Assembly: GCA_964035795.1 (NCBI GenBank)
Contig: OZ038320.1
Span: forward strand, 4,341,896 to 4,405,895
From: Pterobdella sp. o SKG-2022
Taxonomy: Eukaryota; Annelida; Clitellata; Hirudinida; Piscicolidae
Direction of reading: 5' to 3'
Length of the DNA: 64,000 nucleotides
Position numbers and translations under genes: made by a program. Shown in pieces: positions 41,192-53,022 of the stretch (position 1 is the stretch's first letter; every line of letters starts with the position of its first letter). Below the pieces are notes generated by a model, which saw only the letters and a list, made by a program, of their open reading frames with translations, did no database searches and was not told where the DNA came from.

Positions 41192-43033
41192 TTTGGGTGT
41201 AACATAAATAAAGGAGGATTACCTGGGGTATGATAGGGAGGGGGTTAAGAAGTTGAACAGAAGCTATTGGGTTGCAATGCAAATGTCAGTGTTATATGGC
41301 TTTTTCCTTGATTTTCTTGGAACTTTTTTACTTTCAATTTTTGCTTGTAATTTTTTAGCTATGTGCTTAGGGTTCTTAAGGAGTGTAATTTATAGTCTGT
41401 TTTGTGAGTTTTTAGAAAATAAATCTAAAATCTTGTGAAAACCTTGTTAAAAAACAATTAAAACTTGAATTTTTTTGCAAACATATATATCTTCTTCGCA
41501 AATATATCTATAACCCAATCTGTTTACATTTATTTAAAAAATATTTTTAAACCAAAATTTTTTCAATCAAAGTTTTAGCTAATAAAATGATTTGAACAAT
41601 GAAATTAAATACCATAAACAATAAAATTTAATAAAAATTATAATACAAAAATAAAAGCTAAAAAACAACATATAGATCATAATCATATATGAAATTAATT
41701 ATTAAAAATAATAACTCATAACAATGGAAGTATATATATCATAGTTTAATATACCCCGAGGAACCTCATTAGGCTTTGGACAATTTTACATTACTGTTGA
41801 TTTTTAAATATTATTAATTTTGCTATGTATGTTTTACTCTTTTTTTCTGATTTTTTTGGTTTGTTTTTTATATCTCATTTCTTTATTCTATGGCTGAATT
41901 TTTGGCAATTATAGTTTATTTGTTATATAACCTTGATAATAATTATAGGCTTATCTTGATCAAGATTTCTCAAAACAGTTTATTGACAAGTGATGATATA
42001 ATGATGAAAATCTGCAATTAAAACTATTATTTTCACCCTGATATTATGACATTCCATAAAACCATTAAAAATGATATTTTTTGAAAAAATTTTAACTTCA
42101 CTTTTCATCAAAATTTCTTATACTTTTCAAAGAGTATTCACATTTGAAGATGTATTCAAAATCTCTCATTAATTTTATTTACATCATAAAGGCAAACTGA
42201 AGTGTACATTGGAAAAGAGACATGATACACATTGTGCAAGGAATTCCTAATCATGTAATTAAAGCTGAATATTTAACCTTAGAGTTAATTTGATAAGTCA
42301 ATGGAATCAAAAATTTTATTTGTTTTGTATTTGAATTTTTTTGAAATAATTAGATTGACTTTTTAAATGTTATATTATTACAGATTAAGGTTAAAGTTTA
42401 TTTTTCAATTAAATGTAAAAAATAATTTTAAGTATATTTTTCAATTTAACTATTTATAAAAGTATTGTCAAATTTTTAATGAAAAAAAAATGATTTTATC
42501 ATGAAATTTTCGAACATTTATACTTTTGTTTTGTTTTATGATTATAAAAATATATTATTAAAAAAAATTCACATATCGGCACCTGTTTGAAACATCCGAA
42601 AACTTTAAAACTACTCAAATACATTTAAAATAATTTAGTCAAATTTCTCATTAGAAATCTATATACATGTGAAGTAAATTTTCCTACCAAAAAATTATAA
42701 AATAAAATTTAACCTGTTAAAAGAATTCATTTTAAGAAAATCATCACAAAAAACTTTATCCATCAGATCATACAGTATAGATGTTAAACAAAACGTCTTT
42801 TTTCAGGATTTATAGGTAGTGGTTCTGCTAAAAGCGACTTTTTATATACACATAGATGTCTAAAAATAAAATTATGTGCAATTCAGAAATATTTACACTT
42901 TAATTAAAATTAAATTTTAGTTTCATTGCAATGTGAAAAATTTTTTTATTTGTAACGGATTCTTAATTTAAATTTGGATGTAGCAAGGTTGATAAATAAA
43001 CTTTTCTTTAAATATATTTAAATAAGATTTAAA
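41192..43033. other. Intergenic between RhoGAP gene and DNALI1 (divergent)
   Basis: The two genes point away from each other, so both promoters may lie here if the 41.19-kb start is right. AT-rich; no gene, repeat or motif recognised. Confidence 0.5.
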
Positions 43034-44726
43034 ATGATTCCAGCTTATTCCACACTAGTTAAATATGGAAACCCAAGATTAGCAGCCAAAAATGTGGAAG
43101 TAAAAGAATTATTTTGTTTAAATAGTTTGCATGAAATTTTAAAAACCCTCTGATTTTCCTCTTTGTTATAAGAGTTCAATGGCTTCAATGAACGCTCAAA
43201 CTCGACTGCTGGACCTTTGCAACAAACCTCAACATACCGGATACCCGGCATCAAATGAAGACTCATCACAAGAAGCCGTAGCAGAACTTCTAAATTCAAT
43301 CATTCCTCCACTGTTGAGTCTTTTATTGTATGATTTTTATTCATTATTAAATTAATCTTTATTTGTTTTTCAAGAAAATATAAAGATGAAAATAACACAA
43401 TGTGGATTATGGCCGTATCTAGTGTGCCAGCCACGAGGTTAAAAAAATGAACGTTGCTTCAGTTTTTTCAAAAAATATAGAACTAATTCTTGTTAAAACA
43501 AAAATAAAAATCATTTTGTTGTATCACAGACTTGAAGTGATAAATCTACAAACAGAACTAGACAACCGTCTGTTACAAAGACAAGCTAGAGAAACGGGTA
43601 TCTGCCCTGTCCGTAGAGAACTATATTCACAATGTTTTGGTAGGTCATTTATTTTTAAAATAAAGGATGGTTATTCGAAAAATACAACTCATGATAAAAT
43701 AGTATCAAAATAAAGTTTTTAAGTTCATTTATTTTGTTTTATAGACTTTTTTGGGGTATCAAATCGCCAAACAAAATCGGCACACAAAATGACCCACAGA
43801 TGAACTGATACGGCAAGTAACCATAAACTGTTCGGAAAGGGGATTGTTGCTGGTTCGAATGAGAGACGAACTCCAAATGACCATAGCAGCCTACCAAACG
43901 CTGTATGAGAGCAGTATCGCCTTCGGGATGAGAAAGGCTTTGCAGGCGGATCAGGGAAAAGCTGATTTAGAAAAACAAGTGAGAAAGATTGAATTTTTTT
44001 ATTAGCAATAAAACAATGAGTTATATACAAAATTTACGAAGCTTCGTATAAATAAGGTACATTATGAAATTGTTAGATTGAATTTGACCATACGAGAAGC
44101 TTCTAAACAGCTGTTTAAAAATTAATTTTGAGATGATCAATATACAGTTCTAATTTATAAATATTTTCCAAGTTTTTTTACTAAATTAATCAGCACAAAA
44201 AATTATTTGAAAGTTAAACAAAAATGCAACTCGAACTTACATCAAGTGGCTTATACAAACATTGTCTTTAAAGATTTTGGTAGAAGTACTCGAAAAGGTT
44301 AACTCTAAATTTCAAAATGTTTGTAGATTGTTGACTTGGAGTCAGACAAACGTGATTTGGAAAGACAAGTAAACGAATTGAAAGTGAAAATAGACCAGAC
44401 AGAAAAGAAAGCGATGGAACAAAGAGCGGTGGATGAAAAGAAACACGCCGAAGAAATACAATTTCTCAAAAAGACTACCCAACAATTGAAGGTTAGTGAT
44501 GAAGATTTGAAAAATTCCGATTATTGAATAATAACCCATAAGCATTTTTCACCATTAGTGAAGCAAAAACTAAGAAAAGGATTTCATTGAGTTATTTCGA
44601 GAAAAATTTCATCCCAAAATATTTTTATATATTTGTTTATATAATTCATGTCTCAAAATAGCAGGAATTAAATAAAAATGTTGACAACAGATGCAACTTG
44701 AAGGGATTGTGGCAGCCAAAAAATGA
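43034..44726 (+). CDS. DNALI1: Axonemal dynein light intermediate chain (p28)
   Basis: Light intermediate chain of inner-arm dyneins in motile cilia and flagella (Chlamydomonas p28 family). Exons: 43034-43099, 43173-43312, 43375-43437, 43530-43639, 43800-43978, 44327-44491, 44691-44726; 252 codons plus TGA, all phases consistent. Landmarks: start MIPAYSTLVKYGNPRL, AELLNSIIPP, the hallmark LLQRQARETGICPVRRELYS, then GLLLVRMRDELQMTIAAYQT, YESSIAFGMRKALQA, and a C-terminal coiled coil (KRDLERQVNELKVK, EEIQFLKKTTQQLK) ending QLEGIVAAKK. The length matches the vertebrate proteins (about 258). Complete and apparently functional. Convergent with the WIPI3 gene. Confidence 0.97.
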
Positions 44727-45697
44727 AGAGCCGATTGTCTAAGTTTCAACATTTTTACTCAAAACTTCAGTTTTGAACTAATAGTGCCGTTTTTGAATTG
44801 TTTATGAATATTTAATGACTTAAAAACTGAATTTTTTATGAATCAGTTTTTATGAATTTTTACTGAATTTTCGAATGCATAAAATAGCTGTTTTTCAACT
44901 TGTTTTTTTTTTAAACAGTATAATAATATAATCAATTTTAAAAATAAATCGAAAAAAAAATCAAATGAAAAATTTTTTCGAATTAAAACTTACAACTAAA
45001 ATAATGTAATTGTAATAAAACAATTTTGAAGTATTAGTTCACAATATATATTAATTTACGAATGACTGCATATATGATATTGCTTGGAAGTTAGTGCTAA
45101 ACTACATCAACTTCTAATTAAGACGACAAATGTTTATTGGAAAGTATTTGATAAAGTTGTTGAGAAAATCTTCGTAAACTCCTTCCAATAAACGTGTGTT
45201 GTCTTTAATTAGATTTGAACTAATCGAAATACAAGATCTTGTATATAATTTGTAATGAGAAGAGTTTGAAACCCTAAAGAGAGAAAAAGCAAGATTAAAC
45301 GTTTGTGAAAGTTCAAAGCTTTTGATTCCAACGAACCATCAGCAGTAAAAGATGTATACCAAGCCTTACATTTCTCTTATAAAATTTATATATTTAAGTG
45401 AATTTCTGCTGACTTTTTGCTTTTAGTACTAGAACTGGAAGCCGATATTATACTATAGATGTCAAGTTATAATGCTATATTGTGATATAATACTTCGATT
45501 GAAATGTTTTATAGGTATTGAAAACAAATGTAATTTAAAATAAATAAAAATGAGACGCATAGATTATAAAGTAAATCAATTAAAAAACCTTATAACAAAA
45601 AGATCTCTGAGTACAAATATAAATTTTTTTGAATTCAATATAGTAATTTACAAAAGTAAAATTTTAATTGAACAAAAATTTTTGATTTTTATCAATT
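44727..45697. other. Convergent spacer with foldback element
   Basis: About 1 kb between the DNALI1 and WIPI3 stops, presumably containing both 3' UTRs. Holds the inverted-repeat element at 45114-45212. Confidence 0.6.
45114..45212. repeat. Short foldback element (about 31-bp terminal inverted repeats)
   Basis: Left arm begins CTAATTAAGACGACAAATG and continues TTTATTGGAAAG. The right arm, reverse-complemented, begins CTAATTAAAGACAACACACG and continues TTTATTGGAAGG. The arms enclose about 37 bp. Fits a small MITE or hairpin-forming repeat; no transposase is present. Confidence 0.7.
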
Positions 45698-48600
45698 CTA
45701 ATCATCTTCCTTATCAATGTACTGTAGGTAGACTTCTCTGTTGCACTCTCCTTTCTCAGAAATCCTGTACTTGTAGTAACTACCATCGCCACTGATCACT
45801 GAAAATGTCCGTTTGTTAAGGTGGAATCATAAAGAAGGAAATCATCAATACAAATGGATACATATTTTTCTATATTTTTCATGGATGTTTTTATGAGTCT
45901 ACCATGAAAATAGTTCATATTATGTTTTCATATTTATTAGCTATCTAAAAACTTGAAAAACAAAAGTTTTTAAGTTCAGTAACCATAATTATCCGAAATG
46001 GAATAAATCCAGATAAAACTTATAGTCTCTGACTATCTTATTTAATATGCGGCTTGAAACAACTATAAAAAAATCGATTAATTCTAAAAACAACTTTCCC
46101 AAAAATCTCAATAATAACCAACCTATGACGTAGTTAACAGTAGAAGGGCTGACTTGCGGTGAGAAGCAGCATATGATTTTGGATGAAGATTGGATATGAA
46201 ACTTGGCAAAGCTCCAAGTGGAAGAAAAATAATCAGGAATGAGGGAAGAAAGTGGTGATTTGGTGGATGAGTTGATGGAATTACTGCAAGCTTCGTCTGG
46301 AGAGATGTGTGATGATGTGTGTTTGAGGTTGAAGAGGTGGACTGTGTTGTGGTTGCTTGAGACGCATAACATGCTTGAATCGAAGTTGAAGTTTATGCTG
46401 TGATGTTCAAATTTTATTAACTAATAATTAAATAATTGGCAATAAATAATAAATTTGTAATGAATATGTAATAGCTGTCACCTTGAAAAAGTCTTATACA
46501 TTGAAAGATATTTTTGTAAGTTTTAAATCGTTTTTAAAGAATTTTTTAATGCATTCTTAAATAAGCTATAATTTTCAAAAAATTTAGCTCTATTATAAAC
46601 TGATATACAAATTCATAGTTACAACCCATGCCAGCATGGCAACAGAAGTGAATCGATAATGTTGATGTTATATAGACTTCAACAATATATTTATATTCTC
46701 TTCAACAATAGAAAGTATATTATATTATGGTATTAAGCAATGTATGTTACAATCTCCAAAACCTGTAAATGGCAGCATGATTGGTACCTCTCCGTAACTC
46801 TTGCAACTTTGTGGCACTTTTAGTGTCAAATATCCTTATTAATGTGCCCTGCAAAGCAAAGATTTTGATTGATCAAACTAATTCAATGTATTCAAGAATT
46901 CAATTGTATAAAACTTATGATGTATTAAACATAGTTTTGATAAAAAGTAACATATTTCTAATCATATTTATAGACATCAAGTCATTTTTTCTCTCAGCAA
47001 GGGTTATGATTGAGTCTTCGATAGCTGAGATAGCAAAACACCCAAACATAAAACAATAATACGAAGCATATATACAAACTCATCTTCACCATCATTATTT
47101 TAGATTATCACCTTTAAAATAAATTACCAATAATCAAAAAAAAACTTTCCCATATCTCTACCAGCCTACCTTAGCAGAGGCAGTGGCGAGTAGATTCCCT
47201 GTGGAGTTGAGACTGATGCAGGCGATAGTGGTTTCATGGGCGGGTATGCAACATATGGGATGGTTGCTGTTTGCTAGGTCTACTATGTCAACGTGGCCTG
47301 GTGGTTTGTGGATGTTTAGTTAGGGTTATGTCTCAATACCTCGAATGGGTCTCATGGTTCTAAGTTTATATCATTTAGAAAATTTTTTAAATAGCTTAAT
47401 TTATAATAATTACAAACAAATAAATATTTATTCCCAAAATATATTTGAATTCAATGGATATAAATAAAAAATAGCTACCGATTTTCCTGGCAGGGAAGGC
47501 GAGTAGAGAGTTGCCACTGTTTGGACATAAGACACACAAACCTGCATGAGTAAATATATACCTTGAATGCATCTATCTGCACTAATTAGTTGTGTGTTTG
47601 CCTATGAGCTTCTATTTGTGAAGAGAATATATTTGTGCATTTATCTTTTATTATATTATTATTCATATCTCAATATCGTGAAGTTTGTATACCAGTAACT
47701 GAGGCGGATGGCAGTTTATATATATTAGTTATAGAACTTCTTTTGTAGTTTCTCAAATAGATCATTTTATTTTGGATAGTTTACCGTCATAAGTTACATA
47801 AGTTAAACGTCGGTACTCAAGAACAAATTTCAACTTTGAATATCTCTAACTTATTGTTTTGATTTAATTTTTTCTCATTTAGCTTCCACAAAAAAATTTT
47901 CAATTTTTGAACCTTCAAAACTTTATCAATATTCACTAAAAAGTTATATTCTTTTCAAATATATTCATAATCATTCATTCATACAACACTAGCCACCTTT
48001 AGAGTTGGGACAAGTTTCGAAGGCGTGTAGTTGTTGAGGGTTTTGTGTGAATGTGAACACCTTGATCACCAGTTCCAGCACCACTACTATCCTTTTTAGT
48101 TGATTATTATGATTATTAAAAGATGCCATAGTTTTTTACAGTTTTTCCCTTAATATATTGAGAAGGGTTGAGTTTATTTCATTGAAAACTTGTGACAACT
48201 TTAGAATATTAGAACTAATAGACATCATTCATACACCACTGAGATGCTACGCAGAAATGGGCTGAGATGGTTTGGGCACGTAACGAGGATGGATGCTGGT
48301 AGCCCAGCAAGTGCTTGCAGACATGTCGTGGTAGAGAGTAAGAGAGAAAAAGGTAGACCAAGAAAAACATGGTCCCAAGTAGTAAGCAATGACCTTAGAA
48401 AAATGAAATTCAAAACTGAACTAGCTCAAAACCGAAGAATGTGGAGAAGAGCCATAATACCATGCTAGCAAAAAAACGGTCGTAAAACGATGATGATGAT
48501 GATTAATAATGGCTGTCTTAATAAAAAGTTAGTATTAAATGAATTATAGGCATTTCCTGCTGAGATTTTGCCATGGGCTTTGTAATGAAAAAAAAGTTTT

Positions 48601-51600
48601 TATTATCAGACATAAAGACCAATAAAAATTTCTATTTGAGGATTTTTAATACTGTTTTATAATCAAATGTGCAGACTGAATATATTATTGATGAGATCTT
48701 TTAATGATATAATTTGTATGAAAAATCACTTGATTCGTAATATTATGTGTTTAAAGCTTTTGAAGTTAATACATTGACTAGCTTACCTTGTTTCAATTTT
48801 GCTAGAGACTCAAGTTGTGAAATTTTTTTTTAGATTATTTTTCATTTACATGATTAACAAAATTTGAAAGTATTTAAAAAAAAAAGAAAACGCTGCAAGT
48901 GATGATGTAATTTTATATAAACTCCTAAACGTTAATGTGTCGATTATCATATAATATCAAGCAAACCTATCCCTCCTTAATCTTACAGCCTTCACTTCAC
49001 TACTGAACTCCAATGACACCACACTCTTGTTCTTCAAGTCATCCCATACAACCACTGGGAGAATGGTAATTGTTACTTATTGATGGTGAAAGTAACAATG
49101 AGGTTTATGCTGATGAAGATGAAGATTGAAATAAAAACGATTTTTAAGATCTATGATAGGGTCAAGTTTATCAAATTTTATATATATTTTTCTAAATAAC
49201 TGCATTGAATTCTCTGCATAATTAGAATTGAGGCTTGAAAAACATGCATACATCTCGTTTATAATAATTAATAGTCTACATAAGTTGAAAAAATGAGAAA
49301 GAAAAAAATATAATTAACAAAAATTTATACAAAATGCAAAACAATTAAAAACCAAGTTTCACAAGAAAAGATTATGAAGTGACAACAATCCTAAAAGCTA
49401 TTTAAATAATTACAAAAAGGTCATGATGAAGATGGTGATGAGAGATTGAATGAGTGGGCCTTCGATCAAATACAGCATAAACAGTGTGTAAAATATATGA
49501 AAAATAATTAATAACTAACTCAATAGCTTGAGCGATATTTGAAACAATATTATTAATTAAATAGGATTTATAGCAGAAGAAAAATTCAATTAAAAAGACC
49601 ACCTATAATAGAATTAAATTGAAGATTAAACAAGATTAAAATACTTTAAAGCATAACGATTATAAACCATGTATTTTAATAGGACATAAAATATCCTCAT
49701 GTTTAACACTATGACTAAGAAAAGATATCTTAAATTACCAATACCATACATGAAACTACTTCAATTGCATCATGTTTACTATAAATATTTATGAAAAAGT
49801 GTAATTAAAAATAATTTTATTCATAACACATGACTTCAGCAGTGGTTTCACTACAAAAAATTTTGATATCATTCATGATAGTAAACTAAACATAGTATTA
49901 GTAATATTAAATTGCTAATAGTTTTTGTTTTAATGAAATATGGAAAATGATTATGAAACACTGTAAATGAACATTTTAATGAAAATTATTTTCAAATAAT
50001 TTTGAATTGTTGACAATAATATAGAAAAAGCATCTATTATAAACACACAGATAACTATAATACTGATAATAATCTGTAATTTAAGTCTTAGGATGAATAT
50101 AATTGGCATGTGATATACTACATCATTTCAGACTTCATATTTTTTTTAAATATTCAATAAAATAACAAAATGTGAGAAATTTCACTAAAACATATGCTAA
50201 AATTTTATATTAAGGCTATACTTGTTGAAAATTCTAGTTTTTGTCTTTCAATGAATATATTTTATCAAATAGATTAAACTAATAACTAAACCTAATAAGA
50301 GACCCTTACTGATACAAACCTTTGTTAGATGGATACAGATCATTAGTGCCATCTCCCACAAATGCTATGTAGTTACATCTGAATAGCATCTCCACTACCA
50401 CCATCCCTGTTCCGTCCATTTCTAATGAGTCATGATGGTTGAGATAACAATGATAATGGAGCTAGTAATAGAAAAAAAGAAACCGATGAGCTCTGAAAGA
50501 TTATTTTTTCAAACCAGAAGTATATTTTTAAAAGTGTAATGCTTTTTAGATACATTTAAATTTCATCACCATCATCATCAATGTTTAATGTAATATAAAG
50601 TAATGCAGTATTTCTAAAGCACTTTGCCTTATAGATCAAAGGGCTTGCTACAAATTTAATGTAGCGAAAACACACTGTGGAACAGGTGCTAATTGTCGGT
50701 CCACATGGGATTGAGCCAGATATTTCTAGATAATTAGTCTAATGCTCAACCATTGAGCTATAGTGGCATTTAATTTTTTTAAAAAGAGCTCAACAATTTA
50801 CATTCAATAGTACTTATGAATAGTGAATAAAAAGTAACTGTCATATTATAGAATAAAATCAATTTTTAAATAAATGGATAGTTAGATAAACCTTTGTTGT
50901 CTTTTTCTTTCAGAGGGTCACTGTTGTATATTCGGAATCCATCAGTCATCCCACAGGCAAAACAGCCTGAGGTTATAAATCTTCAGGTCATAATTATTTA
51001 ATGTGAAATAATCGTATGCACCATCACTCAGCTTGAATCCATGTTATACAAATAAAACAAAAACTGTTAATAAGTATAGCAGTTATTAGTATAAGTAATT
51101 TAATGCTTCTTAAAACTAATTTTATAAATGAATGTCTAATGTGATAGTTTTTGAGGTAAGTTTTCTATTATAATACTCTTTTTAGAGTAATTAAGTTAAA
51201 GGAAAATTTGTATGAACTCTAATACACAGTCATATTAAAAATATAAAATTAAATTACTCAAATTTTAATAGTCAATATTGTCTGGATGAATAGCTCAAAC
51301 AAAACTTGGACTGAAAATGTTGAAGTTTTATTTTTTAATTCATGAAAAGTAGTTAAATACAAACTTTACTTGAAAGATAAAAATGAAAACGAAGTTACTA
51401 GCACGATACGCCTACTTTTATATAATGAAATAAAATGAATATTTGATATAAAAACTAAAATTTTTATTGAATTTTTAATGAAACTTGAAATTTGTAATTC
51501 AGTTTTCGCATTAATGTAGAAATTTAGCCATATATTTAGAAATTTTCAAAAATATTAAAACAATTTCAACCGTAGTCTTGATTAAATCCCGCAAACAAAA

Positions 51601-51637
51601 GTTTATTTCGTGGTGATTTATTTAATCTTATACTCAT
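45698..51637 (-). CDS. WDR45B: WIPI3/WDR45B-type PROPPIN beta-propeller
   Basis: Seven-bladed beta-propeller that binds PI3P/PI(3,5)P2 and acts in autophagosome formation. Exons 5' to 3': 51637-51571, 50966-50892, 50421-50320, 49054-48967, 48091-47997, 47541-47479, 47297-47170, 46848-46763, 46397-46123, 45798-45698; 359 codons plus TAG, all phases agree. The first exon gives [20 protein letters not shown]. Later landmarks: [68 protein letters not shown], and the phosphoinositide-binding LRRG (residues 224-227) in [10 protein letters not shown]. The end, [16 protein letters not shown], is closer to WDR45B (GSYYKF) than to WDR45 (GTFHKY). Human WDR45B has 344 residues. Introns carry a SINE and a LINE fragment. 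Confidence 0.95.
48240..48505 (+). mobile_element. 5'-truncated non-LTR retrotransposon, RTE-like 3' end
   Basis: A 75-codon frame (48244-48468, ending TAG) reads [15 protein letters not shown], then [19 protein letters not shown], then RRMWRRAI. This GH(V)xRM…GRPRKxW pattern is the usual carboxyl end of LINE reverse-transcriptase proteins. After the stop come CCATGCTAGC and AAAACGATGATGATGATGAT, a trinucleotide 3' tail. It lies antisense in a WIPI3 intron. Only the last few per cent of an element remains, but without frame breaks. Confidence 0.8.
49055..50319. other. WIPI3 intron
   Basis: AT-rich, about 1.27 kb. No other feature recognised. Confidence 0.6.
50587..50767 (-). mobile_element. 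tRNA-derived SINE, L2-type tail (family B, copy 1)
   Basis: On the minus strand it opens with a decayed tRNA-like head (GCCACTATAGCTCAATGGTT, GAGCATTAGACTAATTATCT). It continues GACAATTAGCACCTGTTCC and CTACATTAAATTTGTAGCAA, and ends near AAAGTGCTTTAGAAATACTG plus ATTACATT-like units. It is clearly homologous to the copy at 55.4 kb over its full length, with many point differences. Lies in a WIPI3 intron. Confidence 0.85.
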
Positions 51638-53022
51638 AATTAGTTAATTTTACGTTATTGAACTACGAATGAATCTGTTGTAATAAACTTCATTTAAAAA
51701 GTAATTTAAATGAAAGGGATGTGCCTTGAAAATAGATTTTGTAACCAAGGGTTTACAATAGGGATATGTCAACTTTGCAAATTTTAATTAAATGAATGTA
51801 AGTTTTACTGTATTTTGGTGAAAAAAATTCATTAATAGAATTAGTAAAATAAATATCTTGTATAATGGTCTTATGACTTTTAGTTTAATTCGAACGTACA
51901 ACGACTATAAATTTTTTTTTTAACAAATTACTATTTGTTTAGTTAATAATTTTCAAAAACTCTTTTTGATACATTTCACACGAGAATCTTTTGGAATTTC
52001 TTGACTACGCATAAAAATTCTTTTTGAAAATTATATTCAACCGGCTAGAGGGGGGGAAATTTAATCAAAATAAATCTACAGGTTATTTGGAAAAAATTTT
52101 TGAAAAACCAACCTTAAAAGGCATTAATGATCTTCGACAATTATTGGGATAAAATACTTTTAAACTAAATTGATATAATATTAAAAGTAATTCAATTCGA
52201 TATTCAAGTGACAATTGAAACATTAAATGAGGATCATATGAAAGAAATATTCAAAAAACTCCATTAAACCTTAGTAAAGATATAAACGCAGTGAAAAAAT
52301 ATGACATGTAAAAAGTGAAATATCTATAATTCATGAAATCCTTTCAAAATCGCCGAAGTTGGTTATATTAAAAATATAAATTCAATTTTTTCGAACGTGT
52401 GAATAAATTATCAACAAGTTCGTGAGGTTAATGGATAAACTAACAAAAATTAAAATTAAAATTGGCAGTTATAATTAAAATGCAAATAAAAGTCAATTAA
52501 AAACATTTCATATTAAATCAAGTAGAAAAGAACATGCTTATGTATAAAGTTATACGAAAATAAGTAAATTTGCGTTCAATTAAAAGTAACATAGGGCAAA
52601 TGAATGGAATAACTTTGAATGAAATCTAAATTTGAAAATCTTTAAGCAATTCAATAAATTATATAAAGGTTTTCCTAACAACACCGAGGTTTTTTGAACA
52701 AAGTGTTCGTGCAAATGTGAAAACAAAAAATGAGGATTTATTAAAAAAATACCTACATAGAAAATATAGAATAAAATCACCGATGTTGGAATAACAATCA
52801 CTAGCTGAAGTAACAAGGGTTATACAAAATAATCTTTTTTAAATTCTTGTTTATCTTGCCACAGTGAACTCGATCACAAATCACTACTATGTATACTCAA
52901 AATTATGAAAACAAGATTTACAATTATTGGAAAATTTAATATCTTACAAATCCAATTATTCTCCAATTGACCGATAATTGATCATTACATTCACATCAAT
53001 GAAACTACTTTGAGAGTAACAA
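51638..53022. other. Intergenic between TMPPE 3' end and WIPI3 start
   Basis: Both genes run leftward. The spacer should contain the TMPPE 3' UTR and the WIPI3 promoter. A G-rich run (GAGGGGGGG near 52050) is the only local oddity. No coding signal. Confidence 0.55.

Noticed and set aside
41010..41438. Two plus-strand frames of 61-65 codons
   Set aside because: No conserved motif. The second is a Phe/Leu-rich low-complexity frame in the RhoGAP-DNALI1 spacer.
46620..46665. CCATGCCAGCATGG palindrome-like patch next to a WIPI3 exon
   Set aside because: It resembles short repeat tails known from some invertebrates, but too little is present to define an element.
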